From 2-01-FULL-39-10-A sp964565795 (GTDB lineage Bacteria > Patescibacteriota > Microgenomatia > Levybacterales > UBA12049): 64,000 nt of DNA. The position numbers and the translations under genes were made by a program. Positions 23,516 through 31,225 of this stretch are shown one piece after another. Positions within the stretch are counted from its first letter, which is position 1. Each line of letters starts with the position of its first letter. The stretch lies in contig CAZMGC010000001.1 in assembly GCA_964565795.1 (NCBI GenBank), positions 4,160 to 68,159 on the forward strand, given 5' to 3'. The notes under the pieces were generated by a model. The model was not told where the DNA came from and did not search any database. It worked only from the letters and a program-made list of their open reading frames with translations.

Positions 23516-24066
23516 TGGATCCAAATTTAATCGCTAACACACGCGAGCAAATGAGAAAGGCTCTTGATATTCTTCGAGCCGATATTGCAACTATCAGAAC
23601 TGGAAAAGCAGCGCCTTCTCTTGTTGAAAATATTTCAGTGACTGTCTATAACGGCACAACAAAACTTAGAGTTATGGAAGTAGCAACTATTAATGCTTCT
23701 GATTCTTCAACTCTAGTTTTAACTCCATTTGATGCTTCGATAATTGAGGATATTAGAAAAGGAATTTTAGAATCCGGAGCTGGTTTAAATCCCGCAAGCG
23801 ACGGACAGGTGTTAAGAATTTCTATTCCACCACTTTCAGAGGAAAGAAGACAGGAATTAATTCATCTTATGAATCAGAAATTAGAAAACGGCAGAGTAAT
23901 GATTAGGCAATTAAGGCATGAAGCGCTAAGTGATTTAAAAAAAGGCGATTTACCTGAAGATGAAAATGATAGATTAGAAAAAGAAGTGCAAAAAGCCACT
24001 GATGATTTCGTAGCAGAAATTGACGCGCTTGGAAAGAAAAAAGAAGAAGAGCTCCTCCAAATTTAA
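23515..24066 (+). CDS. frr: Ribosome recycling factor
   Basis: 183 residues, normal family length. It splits post-termination ribosomes together with EF-G. It shows the RTGKAAPSLVENI helix, the LRVMEVATINASDSSTLVLTPFD beta domain and ISIPPLSEERRQEL with the C-terminal helices. pyrH, often between tsf and frr, is absent here. Its TAA is fused with the first bases of the gene-less inverted repeat. Confidence 0.97.
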   Translation: MDPNLIANTREQMRKALDILRADIATIRTGKAAPSLVENISVTVYNGTTKLRVMEVATINASDSSTLVLTPFDASIIEDIRKGILESGAGLNPASDGQVLRISIPPLSEERRQELIHLMNQKLENGRVMIRQLRHEALSDLKKGDLPEDENDRLEKEVQKATDDFVAEIDALGKKKEEELLQI

Positions 24067-24139
24067 TACTACCAATCTCAAATTCTACAAATATTTAAAT
24101 ATTGGATTATTGGTATTTATTGGTAGTATTTGTAGTATT
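24065..24139. mobile_element. Gene-less copy of the inverted-repeat element
   Basis: The left arm AATACTACCAAT... (24065-24096) and right arm (24109-24139, ending GTAGTATT) match the arms of the element at 13457-13890 with few differences, but only ~12 bases lie between them. The right arm keeps the TTGGTA-17-TAGTAT spacing. It starts in the frr stop codon and ends before the rseP -10. It looks like a MITE-type deletion derivative. Confidence 0.65.
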
Positions 24140-24146
24140 CCAATGT

Positions 24147-24152
24147 TATACT
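24147..24152 (+). promoter_or_regulatory. rseP -10 box
   Basis: TATACT, 10 bases before the ATG at 24163. The -35 position falls in the repeat arm (TAGTAT, weak). Confidence 0.4.
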
Positions 24153-24162
24153 TTTATTTTAT

Positions 24163-25266
24163 ATGCTAATTACAATTCTTGTCTTCGTCATAATGCTCTC
24201 AGTACTCGTACTTATACACGAGCTAGGTCATTTTTTGGTTGCACGAAAATTCGGAATTAAAGTAGAGGAATTCGGATTTGGGTTTCCGCCACGTGTTTGG
24301 GGTAAAAAAATAGGGGAGACACTTTACACAATAAATCTTCTCCCAATTGGAGGATTTGTAAAACTTTACGGAGAGGATGAAGCAGGTGCAGGACGCGTAA
24401 GTTCTGGGAAAAAAGTTACCAAGGATCTTCATCGGGCTTTTTTCGCAAAGCCAATTTATCAAAGAATTTTAGTTGTTGTAGCAGGGGTAACTATGAATTT
24501 TATTCTAGCTGTTCTTATAGTTACCTACCTTTTTACAACAGATGGAATTCCTACACCCGGAACTACGGTTACTTTAACTGAAATTGCAAAAGGATCTCCT
24601 GCAGAAATAGCTGGACTTAAAAAGGGAGATATAGTGCAACGAATTGGGAATGTAGAAATTAAAGATACCCAAACTTTGGTAACAGAAGCGCGAAAGAGTC
24701 TCGGTCAGGAAATAAATCTTACAGTTAAAAGAGGGGATGCGCTTCAAGAAATAAAAGTTACTCCTAGAAAAAATTTTCCAGAAGGAGAAGGCCCCATGGG
24801 AATTGCGATATCTCAAAGCGTAAATGTTCAGAAGTATCCCTTTCCGCAAAGCTTGATTAAAGGAACTGAGCAGGCTTTTAAAGATTCCTGGCAAGTTGTT
24901 GTAGGATTCAAAACTGTAGTAGTAGATATTATTACTCGATTTACTGTTCCTCAAGGAGTAGCAGGCCCAATTGGAATGGCTCAGCTTACTGGAGAATTTG
25001 TAAGAGTTGGACCAAGTGCAGTTCTAGCATTGGTCTATACACTTAGCTTGAGCCTTGCAGTTCTTAATATTCTCCCAATTCCAGCATTAGATGGAGGACG
25101 CTTATTGTTTATTTTAATTGAAGCTGTCACTCGAAGAAAAGTTAATGCAAAATTTGAAGCATATGCGCATTTAGTTGGTTTGGTTTTGTTACTTAGCTTC
25201 CTCGCTTTAGTTTCTTATAAAGATATTTTAAGAATCATCGCAGGCCAATCAATTCTACCTCAATAA
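24163..25266 (+). CDS. rseP: Site-2 intramembrane metalloprotease RseP
   Basis: 367 residues. It cleaves membrane-bound regulators within the bilayer. HELGH at 19-23 in the first helix gives the zinc ligands; a PDZ domain (~125-205) follows, and the third metal ligand lies in LPIPALDGGRL. Four membrane segments are visible. FVKLYGED and the MRE-like loop are as in the family. It stands alone behind the gene-less repeat and just before msrB. No anti-sigma factor is in the window, so its substrate is unknown. Confidence 0.92.
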   Translation: MLITILVFVIMLSVLVLIHELGHFLVARKFGIKVEEFGFGFPPRVWGKKIGETLYTINLLPIGGFVKLYGEDEAGAGRVSSGKKVTKDLHRAFFAKPIYQRILVVVAGVTMNFILAVLIVTYLFTTDGIPTPGTTVTLTEIAKGSPAEIAGLKKGDIVQRIGNVEIKDTQTLVTEARKSLGQEINLTVKRGDALQEIKVTPRKNFPEGEGPMGIAISQSVNVQKYPFPQSLIKGTEQAFKDSWQVVVGFKTVVVDIITRFTVPQGVAGPIGMAQLTGEFVRVGPSAVLALVYTLSLSLAVLNILPIPALDGGRLLFILIEAVTRRKVNAKFEAYAHLVGLVLLLSFLALVSYKDILRIIAGQSILPQ

Positions 25267-25278
25267 AGGTTTGACGTT

Positions 25279-25671
25279 ATGATAAAGAAGACAGAAGAGG
25301 AGTGGAAGAAAACACTCACTCCCAAACAATACGAAATTCTTAGAGAAAAAGGGACAGAGCCAGCCTTTACTGGAGAATATGTAGATAACCATGAAAATGG
25401 AATGTATACATGTGTGGCATGCGGAAATACTTTGTTTGATTCAGGAACTAAGTTTGATTCGGGTAGTGGTTGGCCAAGTTTTTATGATGTAGCGACTAAA
25501 GGGAATGTAATTTTAGAAGATGACATGAGCTATGGAATGAAAAGAACTGAAGTAAAATGTGCAAATTGTGGGGGACATTTGGGTCATGTTTTTACTGACG
25601 GACCAAGGGATAAAACTGGTTTACGATACTGTATTAATTCCTGCGCACTAGATTTTAAGAAGAAAGATTAA
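25279..25671 (+). CDS. msrB: Peptide methionine-R-sulfoxide reductase
   Basis: 130 residues. It repairs oxidised methionine (R form) in proteins. Two CxxC zinc pairs (CVAC, CANC), the SGSGWPSFYD substrate loop, GGHLGHVF and the catalytic Cys in RYCINS are present. An extra Cys three residues later (SCALDF) replaces the usual Ala. There is no signal peptide, so it is cytoplasmic. It is 12 bases after rseP. Confidence 0.95.
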   Translation: MIKKTEEEWKKTLTPKQYEILREKGTEPAFTGEYVDNHENGMYTCVACGNTLFDSGTKFDSGSGWPSFYDVATKGNVILEDDMSYGMKRTEVKCANCGGHLGHVFTDGPRDKTGLRYCINSCALDFKKKD

Positions 25672-26630
25672 AGACCCATTCCGTTTGAATGGGGAATAGT
25701 ACTGACAGGTTCGATCGAATATCCGAGTCTTCTTGCTTCTTTAGCCCAAGCTTTAAATGCTGCTCGATCAACTGGTGTGAAATGGAAGATTGCACGATCT
25801 CCTGGTTTTAGTGGTAATAAATTGTCAATTGCTTCTTCGACAGATGCTCCATTCCATCCCATTGTGTCTTTGTTCCACATGTCTAATCCCAATTTTAATT
25901 GTTTAGCCGCTGCTACAATTTCTGTGTCTCTTTGTCCTGGTAAAGTTCCTGCTCCATAGGGAGTTCCAAGAGTAAGTTCTTCGATAGGTCTTCTTAATAC
26001 TGATCTTAATGCGTTACTCTGTGGTATAACGTGATCAATAACTTCATTTTTTGTAAATGGAGTTAAGTCTGAATGATCATCTGTGTGATTATGCCATCTT
26101 ATTCGTCCTGTAGCTTGACCACGTCTATAATCATCAGGGTATGCCAGTACTGATTGTCCCACAGGATAAACATCCACTGTAGTTCCTAAGTCTTCAAACA
26201 TGGAAAAAGCTGCTGCGACTTCTGCCTGATCCCATCCATCATCCCATCTTGCGCGAACGACTTTTCTTTTTGTTCTTTCCTTGTAAATAATTGTTCCAGG
26301 TCCAAACGAAGTTACTCCTCCATTTTCTTCTGCTGTTGATCTTACATCAGGTAATCGAGAAGGATGAGTCCGTTCAAGTCTAGTAAGTTTTCTTCTAACA
26401 TCAGAAAGTCTTTGATCTGCTGTAAGTGATTCTTGATCTACAATTGGTTCTCTTTGTGCACCTAGTGCTGTGTGGGGAAGCCATAAATTATGTGCAACAG
26501 CAACTGCAGCTACAGCCGCTCCTGTTACAGCACCTCTTCTTAAAAGTGTTCTTCTACTTAACTGTGCGGATTGACCCGCTGATTGCTCAGCTGATACTGG
26601 TCCCGGTTGTGGTGTTTCGTGTCCTGCCAT
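25668..26630 (-). CDS. Tat-exported polysaccharide deacetylase (NodB-like)
   Basis: 320 residues. The N-terminus has a twin-arginine signal, SRRTLLRRGAVTGAAVAAVA, with an Ala-x-Ala-like end near 57. The NodB fold follows: WDDGW (metal Asp pair), HNHTDDHSDLT (two metal His), TPYGAG (arginine/PYG motif region), MGWN and FHFTP near the end. Such enzymes remove acetyl groups from amino sugars of peptidoglycan or surface glycans. It is lysine-poor relative to neighbours. Its 3' end overlaps msrB by 4 bases; it has its own promoter. Export by Tat implies a folded, metal-loaded enzyme; the substrate is not known. Confidence 0.75.
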   Translation of the reverse strand: MAGHETPQPGPVSAEQSAGQSAQLSRRTLLRRGAVTGAAVAAVAVAHNLWLPHTALGAQREPIVDQESLTADQRLSDVRRKLTRLERTHPSRLPDVRSTAEENGGVTSFGPGTIIYKERTKRKVVRARWDDGWDQAEVAAAFSMFEDLGTTVDVYPVGQSVLAYPDDYRRGQATGRIRWHNHTDDHSDLTPFTKNEVIDHVIPQSNALRSVLRRPIEELTLGTPYGAGTLPGQRDTEIVAAAKQLKLGLDMWNKDTMGWNGASVEEAIDNLLPLKPGDRAIFHFTPVDRAAFKAWAKEARRLGYSIEPVSTIPHSNGMGL

Positions 26631-26642
26631 ATTTGAACGTGA

Positions 26643-26671
26643 AGTTTATAATATTATAGGATATTTGTCAA
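26643..26671 (-). promoter_or_regulatory. Promoter of the deacetylase gene
   Basis: Minus-strand TTGACA (26671-26666), 17 bases, TAAACT (26648-26643), 12 bases to the ATG. An AT palindrome (TATAATATTATA) lies in the spacer. Confidence 0.5.
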
Positions 26672-26711
26672 GCAATTTAGTTATTTATAAACAAAGCATA
26701 ATATTTCCTGA

Positions 26712-26717
26712 TATACT
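26712..26717 (+). promoter_or_regulatory. pgl -10 box
   Basis: TATACT followed by 6 bases and the GTG start of pgl; a weak TAAACA lies 18 bases upstream. Confidence 0.4.
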
Positions 26718-26723
26718 TACGGC

Positions 26724-27473
26724 GTGGATAGATTATCACTTCTGGGACTTAATCATTATAAAAATAAGGACAATATTTTGGTTGTAGAATCTCCAACGGC
26801 GCAATCTGCAAATGAGACCATCACAGAAATTCTCGAGAAATACTCAGATTTAAAAACTGCGCTTTTTCTTTCAGGAGGAAATACACCTAAAAAACTTTAT
26901 GAACTTATCGCTTCACAGAAAAAGTTAAAAGTTGGTGCTGCGGGACAAGTAGATGAAAGATTTGGAGAGAAAAATCATAAGAAAAGTAATGAGCTAATTA
27001 TAAAAGAGACTGGGCTTTTGGATTTTTTTGAGAGTTCAAATTTAAGATTTTACCCTATGATTGAAAACGGTGCAGATATTGAAACAGCCACGAGAAATTA
27101 TGATGAAGCACTTAGATTTATTCTCAAGTATTTTCCAAAAAGTGTGGGAATAATGGGTTTGGGTATCGACGGGCATACCGCAGGAATTCCAGCAATACCT
27201 GAAATTTCCAAAAAAATGATTGAGGATGGAAGTTCATTAGTTTCTTTTTATGAAGCTCCTGAATATGGTCCAAGAATTACTATGAATTTCCATGCGATAA
27301 GTGTTTTGGACTTGATAATTGTTTTAGTTTTGGGTCAAGAGAAAAGGGAAATCCTAAATCAAATGTTTAAATTTGAAGGTACTCAGGAAGAGATAGAGAA
27401 GTTTCCAGCTAAATTTTATTTAAAACCCGAAATAGCCTCAAAAACCATCATCATTACGGATCAGATAGTTTAG
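26724..27473 (+). CDS. pgl: 6-Phosphogluconolactonase
   Basis: 249 residues from a GTG. It hydrolyses 6-phosphogluconolactone, the product of Zwf. Motifs of the glucosamine-6-phosphate isomerase/6PGL fold: FLSGGNTPKKLYELI, GQVDERFG followed by KSNELIIKE, and MGLGIDGHTAGIPAIPE. The VDER and HTA features favour 6PGL over NagB, and so does the context with zwf and gnd within 6 kb. It is cytoplasmic, with a leaderless-type promoter. Confidence 0.85.
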   Translation: MDRLSLLGLNHYKNKDNILVVESPTAQSANETITEILEKYSDLKTALFLSGGNTPKKLYELIASQKKLKVGAAGQVDERFGEKNHKKSNELIIKETGLLDFFESSNLRFYPMIENGADIETATRNYDEALRFILKYFPKSVGIMGLGIDGHTAGIPAIPEISKKMIEDGSSLVSFYEAPEYGPRITMNFHAISVLDLIIVLVLGQEKREILNQMFKFEGTQEEIEKFPAKFYLKPEIASKTIIITDQIV

Positions 27474-27476
27474 ATT

Positions 27477-28277
27477 TTAAGCAGGGGTATTTTCCGGAGC
27501 ACTATTAATTTCATCGTGGATAGCAGCTCTGTCAGGAAAAATCGATCTCATGGCTTCTTCCAGATCTCTAATTGGGGCTCGACCTGTATTTACTAAAGTA
27601 CCATTTACTAAATCTTGGACTGTAATCCTTGCAGGACGAGCTGGTGTTCCGTCTTCTGATTCTTTGGTGGCAGGGGAAGCTATAATTAATCTAATAGTTT
27701 CTTTATTTCTCATTTCCCAGATCGTTACATAGTCCTCGTCTGGTTTTACTTCGATTGCCCAGCGATCATTGTGAGCACCTGTCATCTGATGGAGCTCGGC
27801 TCTTGTGATCTCCGCAGCATCTTTTACAGCTTCTTCAGTTGCTTTCTGAGCTTGCAATTCGTACTCAGCAACTAACTCAGTGATTTTAGCTACATCTGCA
27901 TTTTCATCCCAGCTTCTTTCTCCTGTCCTTGGGTGTAAATGGATTCCTCCAACTCTGGTGCCAAACATCTGAAGAACGTCAGCTCGAATTGATTCAATTG
28001 GTAAGTCTCCTTCAGCTTCTGATTGAAGAGTTGCGGTAATACTAATATCTTCACCAAGCCCCAGTAGCTCTTTTTGCACTTGTAAAGTCCAATAGGTACC
28101 CGGTTCTGTAGATATTCTCAAAGCTGAATCTGGGTTTCCTGTAAGGTAAGTGGATTCCGCTACTACAAATCCCATAGACCTATTAAGTGTTGCTATGTTT
28201 GCTTCGCGATCTGTTACGCGTGCTGGAATGGCGTCTTTTGGTGTAGCTCCACCGCCTGGGGTAATATCTGGTAGCAT
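27477..28277 (-). CDS. Uncharacterised lysine-poor protein (266 aa)
   Basis: Not recognised. A soluble protein with about 8 Lys but 18 Arg, and a Gly/Pro-rich first 15 residues. The central segment AKITELVAEYELQAQKATEEAVKDAAEITRAE-like region (~130-165) is a probable coiled coil. It is flanked by two beta-rich halves (WTLQVQKEL, WAIEVKPDEDYVTIWEMRN), which may be a duplicated fold. There is no signal peptide or catalytic motif. It is the last of three tandem minus-strand orphans that each have the same promoter design. It converges on pgl with 3 bases between. Confidence 0.6.
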   Translation of the reverse strand: MLPDITPGGGATPKDAIPARVTDREANIATLNRSMGFVVAESTYLTGNPDSALRISTEPGTYWTLQVQKELLGLGEDISITATLQSEAEGDLPIESIRADVLQMFGTRVGGIHLHPRTGERSWDENADVAKITELVAEYELQAQKATEEAVKDAAEITRAELHQMTGAHNDRWAIEVKPDEDYVTIWEMRNKETIRLIIASPATKESEDGTPARPARITVQDLVNGTLVNTGRAPIRDLEEAMRSIFPDRAAIHDEINSAPENTPA

Positions 28278-28286
28278 AATGTGGGT

Positions 28287-28315
28287 AATATACTAGTTTA
28301 AGCCTATAATGTCAA
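28287..28315 (-). promoter_or_regulatory. Promoter of the 27477-28277 gene
   Basis: Minus-strand TTGACA (28315-28310), 17 bases, TATATT (28292-28287), 9 bases to the ATG. Confidence 0.65.
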
Positions 28316-28321
28316 GGCTAC

Positions 28322-28852
28322 TTATTCATTTACTGTAGCTTGAGGAGGCTCAACTGTTGGTTCAGTATTTGCGATTCTATCAATTAAAGTTCTTAATCCT
28401 GACCTTGCAGAGATTATTCCATCTGCATCATCTGGGCTCATGTTGGGATTTGTGTTTGAAGCATATCGGTCAGAAGTTTCCTCAATTTCTTGTGGATATT
28501 CTACGTCAAGAAAATTTTTAAATCCGAACGCTGCTGTGGGGCCCGTTACTGGTTCTTCGATTGTTGGTTGAGTGGTTTTGGCATATGGACCTGGCTCTGG
28601 GAGGATTCCCAATTCAAATCTACTAAATTGTGATCCAGGAGTCCTAACCACTAAACTCCATGCATCTCCTTCAGGAGTAGTAGTGAAGTCCACAAAGCTA
28701 CCGTCAAGGTTTCCAATATGAACTTGCCGAGCGCCTATTAATCCGCGAGCCTGAAGATATCTATCTTTTAAATCATTAACTGTAGCAGGGGTTAAGGTTT
28801 CTGAAGATGATTCTGATCCGCCAATTCCTGGATTTCTGTCTGGTGCTGCCAT
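28322..28852 (-). CDS. Uncharacterised lysine-poor protein (176 aa)
   Basis: Not recognised. Three Lys and ten Arg in 176 residues. The N-terminus is Gly/Ser-rich, followed by LTPATVNDLKDRYLQARGLIGARQ (helix), then strands (VDFTTTPEGDAWSLVVRTP) resembling the 'TTPEGD.W.L.V' pattern of its downstream neighbour (STEPGTYWTLQVQ), so the two may be distant paralogues. The C-terminus is a helix ending in a Pro/Thr tail. There is no signal peptide. It has its own promoter; 44 bases separate it from the next orphan. Confidence 0.6.
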   Translation of the reverse strand: MAAPDRNPGIGGSESSSETLTPATVNDLKDRYLQARGLIGARQVHIGNLDGSFVDFTTTPEGDAWSLVVRTPGSQFSRFELGILPEPGPYAKTTQPTIEEPVTGPTAAFGFKNFLDVEYPQEIEETSDRYASNTNPNMSPDDADGIISARSGLRTLIDRIANTEPTVEPPQATVNE

Positions 28853-28860
28853 AAGTTTGT

Positions 28861-28889
28861 AATATACTATTTGAGATTTAGCCTGTCAA
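28861..28889 (-). promoter_or_regulatory. Promoter of the 28322-28852 gene
   Basis: Minus-strand TTGACA (28889-28884), 17 bases, TATATT (28866-28861), 8 bases to the ATG. The -35 starts right at the stop of the upstream orphan. Confidence 0.65.
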
Positions 28890-29285
28890 TTAGGTATTTT
28901 CAGGTTGTGGAGGAGTTAGAATTCTTCTCGCTTCGTCTAAAGCAGTTTGAGTAGATGTTCCAGGATTTTGAAAACCAGCTGGATAAACCACCTCAAAAGA
29001 TGGATCGATCATGTCTTTACCGCTATAAAAAGTTCTAATAATGAATCTTCTACCATCTTGCGAAGTTCCCGGGAAGGTGACTCTAGTGAGATCTGGCCCT
29101 TTTGTTCCGTCAAACACAAATCCATCTCTTCCAACATACATTTGATCTCTTTTATCCGGTTCTATTCCAGAGCGATTAGCAACTAAATCATTAATTTCTG
29201 CCACAGCAGATCTCCTCGAAGCACCGTCGAGTCTTGGTTCTTGAGGCGCTAATCCTCTTTTTTCTGCAATAGTTGGGCCTGGCAT
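28890..29285 (-). CDS. Uncharacterised lysine-poor protein (131 aa)
   Basis: Not recognised. The start is the ATG at 29285 (a TTG three codons upstream lies in the -10 to start gap). Four Lys and about 12 Arg. The pattern is helix (SRRSAVAEINDLVANR), strands (DLTRVTFPGTSQDGRRFIIRTFYSG) and helix (TQTALDEARRILTPP), similar in order to the 176-residue neighbour: strand pair then C-terminal helix and Pro tail. There is no export signal. It is divergent from zwf, with interlocked promoters. Confidence 0.6.
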   Translation of the reverse strand: MPGPTIAEKRGLAPQEPRLDGASRRSAVAEINDLVANRSGIEPDKRDQMYVGRDGFVFDGTKGPDLTRVTFPGTSQDGRRFIIRTFYSGKDMIDPSFEVVYPAGFQNPGTSTQTALDEARRILTPPQPENT

Positions 29286-29293
29286 AAGTGCCA

Positions 29294-29322
29294 AATATAC
29301 TCTTTGAAACTTTTTGTGTCAA
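29294..29322 (-). promoter_or_regulatory. Promoter of the 28890-29285 gene
   Basis: Minus-strand TTGACA (29322-29317), 17 bases, TATATT (29299-29294), 8 bases to the ATG. It overlaps the zwf promoter on the other strand. Confidence 0.65.
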
Positions 29323-29332
29323 CTACTATAAT
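29304..29332 (+). promoter_or_regulatory. zwf promoter
   Basis: TTGAAA (29304-29309), 17 bases, TATAAT (29327-29332), 8 bases to the ATG. Confidence 0.65.
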
Positions 29333-29340
29333 CTTTAGAT

Positions 29341-30780
29341 ATGGATTCGCCAGAAGTATTTTCACAAATGCAAAGCCCCTTTGCGATGATTATATTTGGT
29401 GCCACAGGAGATCTTTCGCATCACAAATTAATTCCCGGACTTCTTTCACTTTTTAATAAAAAAATGCTTCCAGAGGAATTTTTTATAATTGGTTATTCTA
29501 GGCGCGCTTATTCAGATGTCGATTTTAGAAATTCTTTTGCCTCTCTAGGAAAACAAGAAGGGTGGGATGAATTTTCTAAACATCTTTATTACCAAAAAGG
29601 AACTTTTGAAAAAAAAGAAGGATATGAAAATTTAATTGAACGCCTTAATGAATTAGATAAAAAAATAGGCGCGTGCATTACTCGGTTTTTTTATCTAGCA
29701 ACACCACCAGAGCACTACTCTGATATTTTGGACAAATTGGTTAGCACTAAGCTTTCTGAAGGATGTGGACAGGGTAGTAACAAGTGGACCCGGGTGGTTA
29801 TAGAAAAACCTTTTGGCAAAGATGCCGAAACAGCGAAAATGCTTGAAGATAAACTCTCAAGTATTTTTGACGAAAAACAAATTTTTAGAGTAGATCATTA
29901 TTTAGGAAAAGAAACAGTCCAAAATTTACTTGCGTTCAGGTTTGCCAACAGTATCTTCGAGCCTATGTGGAGTTCTAAGTTTATAGAGCATGTTCAAATT
30001 ACCTGGGCAGAAAAAGAAGGAATTGAAAATCGAGGAAATTTTTTTGATGGAGTAGGAATGCTTAGAGATGTGGTTCAAAATCACATGATGCAACTTATTT
30101 CTGCAGTAGCGATGGAGCAGCCCAGTAGTTTTACAAAAGAAAATGTGAGAAATGAAAGAGCCAAAGTTGCTGCTTCAGTAAAGCTTGCAGACAAAAACGT
30201 AGTGAGAGGTCAATATGATGACTATCAAAATGAAGAAGAGGTAGAGAAGGGATCTGATACAGAAACTTATGTTGCCATGAAATTATTTGTTAACACTCCG
30301 CGTTTTTCTGGTGTACCATTTTATATTAGAGCAGGAAAACGAATGGAAAAAGAAGTCATAACTATTTCAGTGGTTTTTTATCAAACATGTCACATTTTAT
30401 TTAAAGAATATGGTTGTCCAGAAATTGGAAATGTTTTGACTTTTAGAATTCAACCTGACGAGGGAATTACTCTTCGTTTGATAGCCAAACAGCCAGGTGC
30501 GAAATTAAAATTGGGAAGTGTAAATATGAAATTTAATTATAAAGATGACTTTGGAACATTGGGACTTGATGCATATGAAAAAATTTTACTCGATATTTTC
30601 AGTGGGGATCAAATTTTGTTCTCTCGATCGGACGAAATTCAAAATTCATGGAAGTTACTAGACAATATTTTAAAAACATGGGAGAATGAGGAAAATATTT
30701 CCAAGTATATTTCTGGGTCCTGGGGTCCAGAAGAAGGAAATGCTTTAATTGAGCGGGACGGAAAAAAATGGATAAAATAA
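29341..30780 (+). CDS. zwf: Glucose-6-phosphate dehydrogenase
   Basis: 479 residues, usual length. It oxidises glucose-6-phosphate to 6-phosphogluconolactone with NADP. The nucleotide-binding GATGDLSHHKL motif (~20) and the active-site signature RVDHYLGKETVQNLL are intact, as is IRAGKRM. It begins the oxidative pentose phosphate route completed by pgl and gnd in this window. Its promoter is leaderless in type and overlaps that of a divergent orphan, which may make their expression exclusive. Confidence 0.96.
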   Translation: MDSPEVFSQMQSPFAMIIFGATGDLSHHKLIPGLLSLFNKKMLPEEFFIIGYSRRAYSDVDFRNSFASLGKQEGWDEFSKHLYYQKGTFEKKEGYENLIERLNELDKKIGACITRFFYLATPPEHYSDILDKLVSTKLSEGCGQGSNKWTRVVIEKPFGKDAETAKMLEDKLSSIFDEKQIFRVDHYLGKETVQNLLAFRFANSIFEPMWSSKFIEHVQITWAEKEGIENRGNFFDGVGMLRDVVQNHMMQLISAVAMEQPSSFTKENVRNERAKVAASVKLADKNVVRGQYDDYQNEEEVEKGSDTETYVAMKLFVNTPRFSGVPFYIRAGKRMEKEVITISVVFYQTCHILFKEYGCPEIGNVLTFRIQPDEGITLRLIAKQPGAKLKLGSVNMKFNYKDDFGTLGLDAYEKILLDIFSGDQILFSRSDEIQNSWKLLDNILKTWENEENISKYISGSWGPEEGNALIERDGKKWIK

Positions 30781-30877
30781 ATTTTGACGAATTTAACCCG
30801 CCGTATCTTGCCGTTCGCCTTTTCAGTTCTTTTCGAACACGGCTCACGGAGCGAATATTGGCGGATTTCAGATTATT
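30781..30877. other. GC-richer structured intergenic segment
   Basis: Between zwf and the tRNA-binding gene. CCGCC near 30798 can pair with GGCGG near 30862, enclosing CCGTTCG paired with CGAAC-(AC)-GG around a 16-base pyrimidine-rich loop; GCCGT also occurs twice. There is no open frame. It could be a terminator, a small structured RNA or a relic; the base composition differs from its surroundings. Confidence 0.35.
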
Positions 30878-31225
30878 ATGATTAGTTTTGAGGACTTCAA
30901 AAAAATAGAAATAAGAATGGGAAAGATTACGGCTTGTGAGAAAGTAGAGGGCGCTGATAAACTTTTACGTTTGCAGGTTGACTTCGGCCCTGCAGAGCAG
31001 GGTTCTGAAGAAAGAATGACAAGGCAAATTATTAGTGGAATTGCCGAGAGCTATTCCCCAGAAGAATTGGTCGGGAAGACATTACCCTTCGTCGTAAATC
31101 TAGAATATAGAAAATTTAAGGGAGAAGAATCACAGGGAATGCTGGTCGCAACTGGAACTGGAAGTGAAAATGTAGTTTTACTTGAACCAAATAAGGAAAT
31201 TGAAGCAGGCGCCGAAGTAGTTTAG
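30878..31225 (+). CDS. tRNA-binding OB-fold protein (MetRS-beta/CsaA-like)
   Basis: 115 residues, a single EMAPII/Trbp111-type OB fold: FEDFKKIEIRMGKI, EGADKLLRLQVDFG, QIISGIAESYSPEELVGK and the FKGEESQGMLVA loop with the Met-Leu-Val-Ala strand typical of tRNA-binding domains. Such domains occur at the C-terminus of methionyl-tRNA synthetase or as free dimers (CsaA) that bind tRNA or chaperone clients. Here it is free-standing; metG is not in the window. The 3' end overlaps the convergent MBL gene by 4 bases. Confidence 0.85.
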   Translation: MISFEDFKKIEIRMGKITACEKVEGADKLLRLQVDFGPAEQGSEERMTRQIISGIAESYSPEELVGKTLPFVVNLEYRKFKGEESQGMLVATGTGSENVVLLEPNKEIEAGAEVV

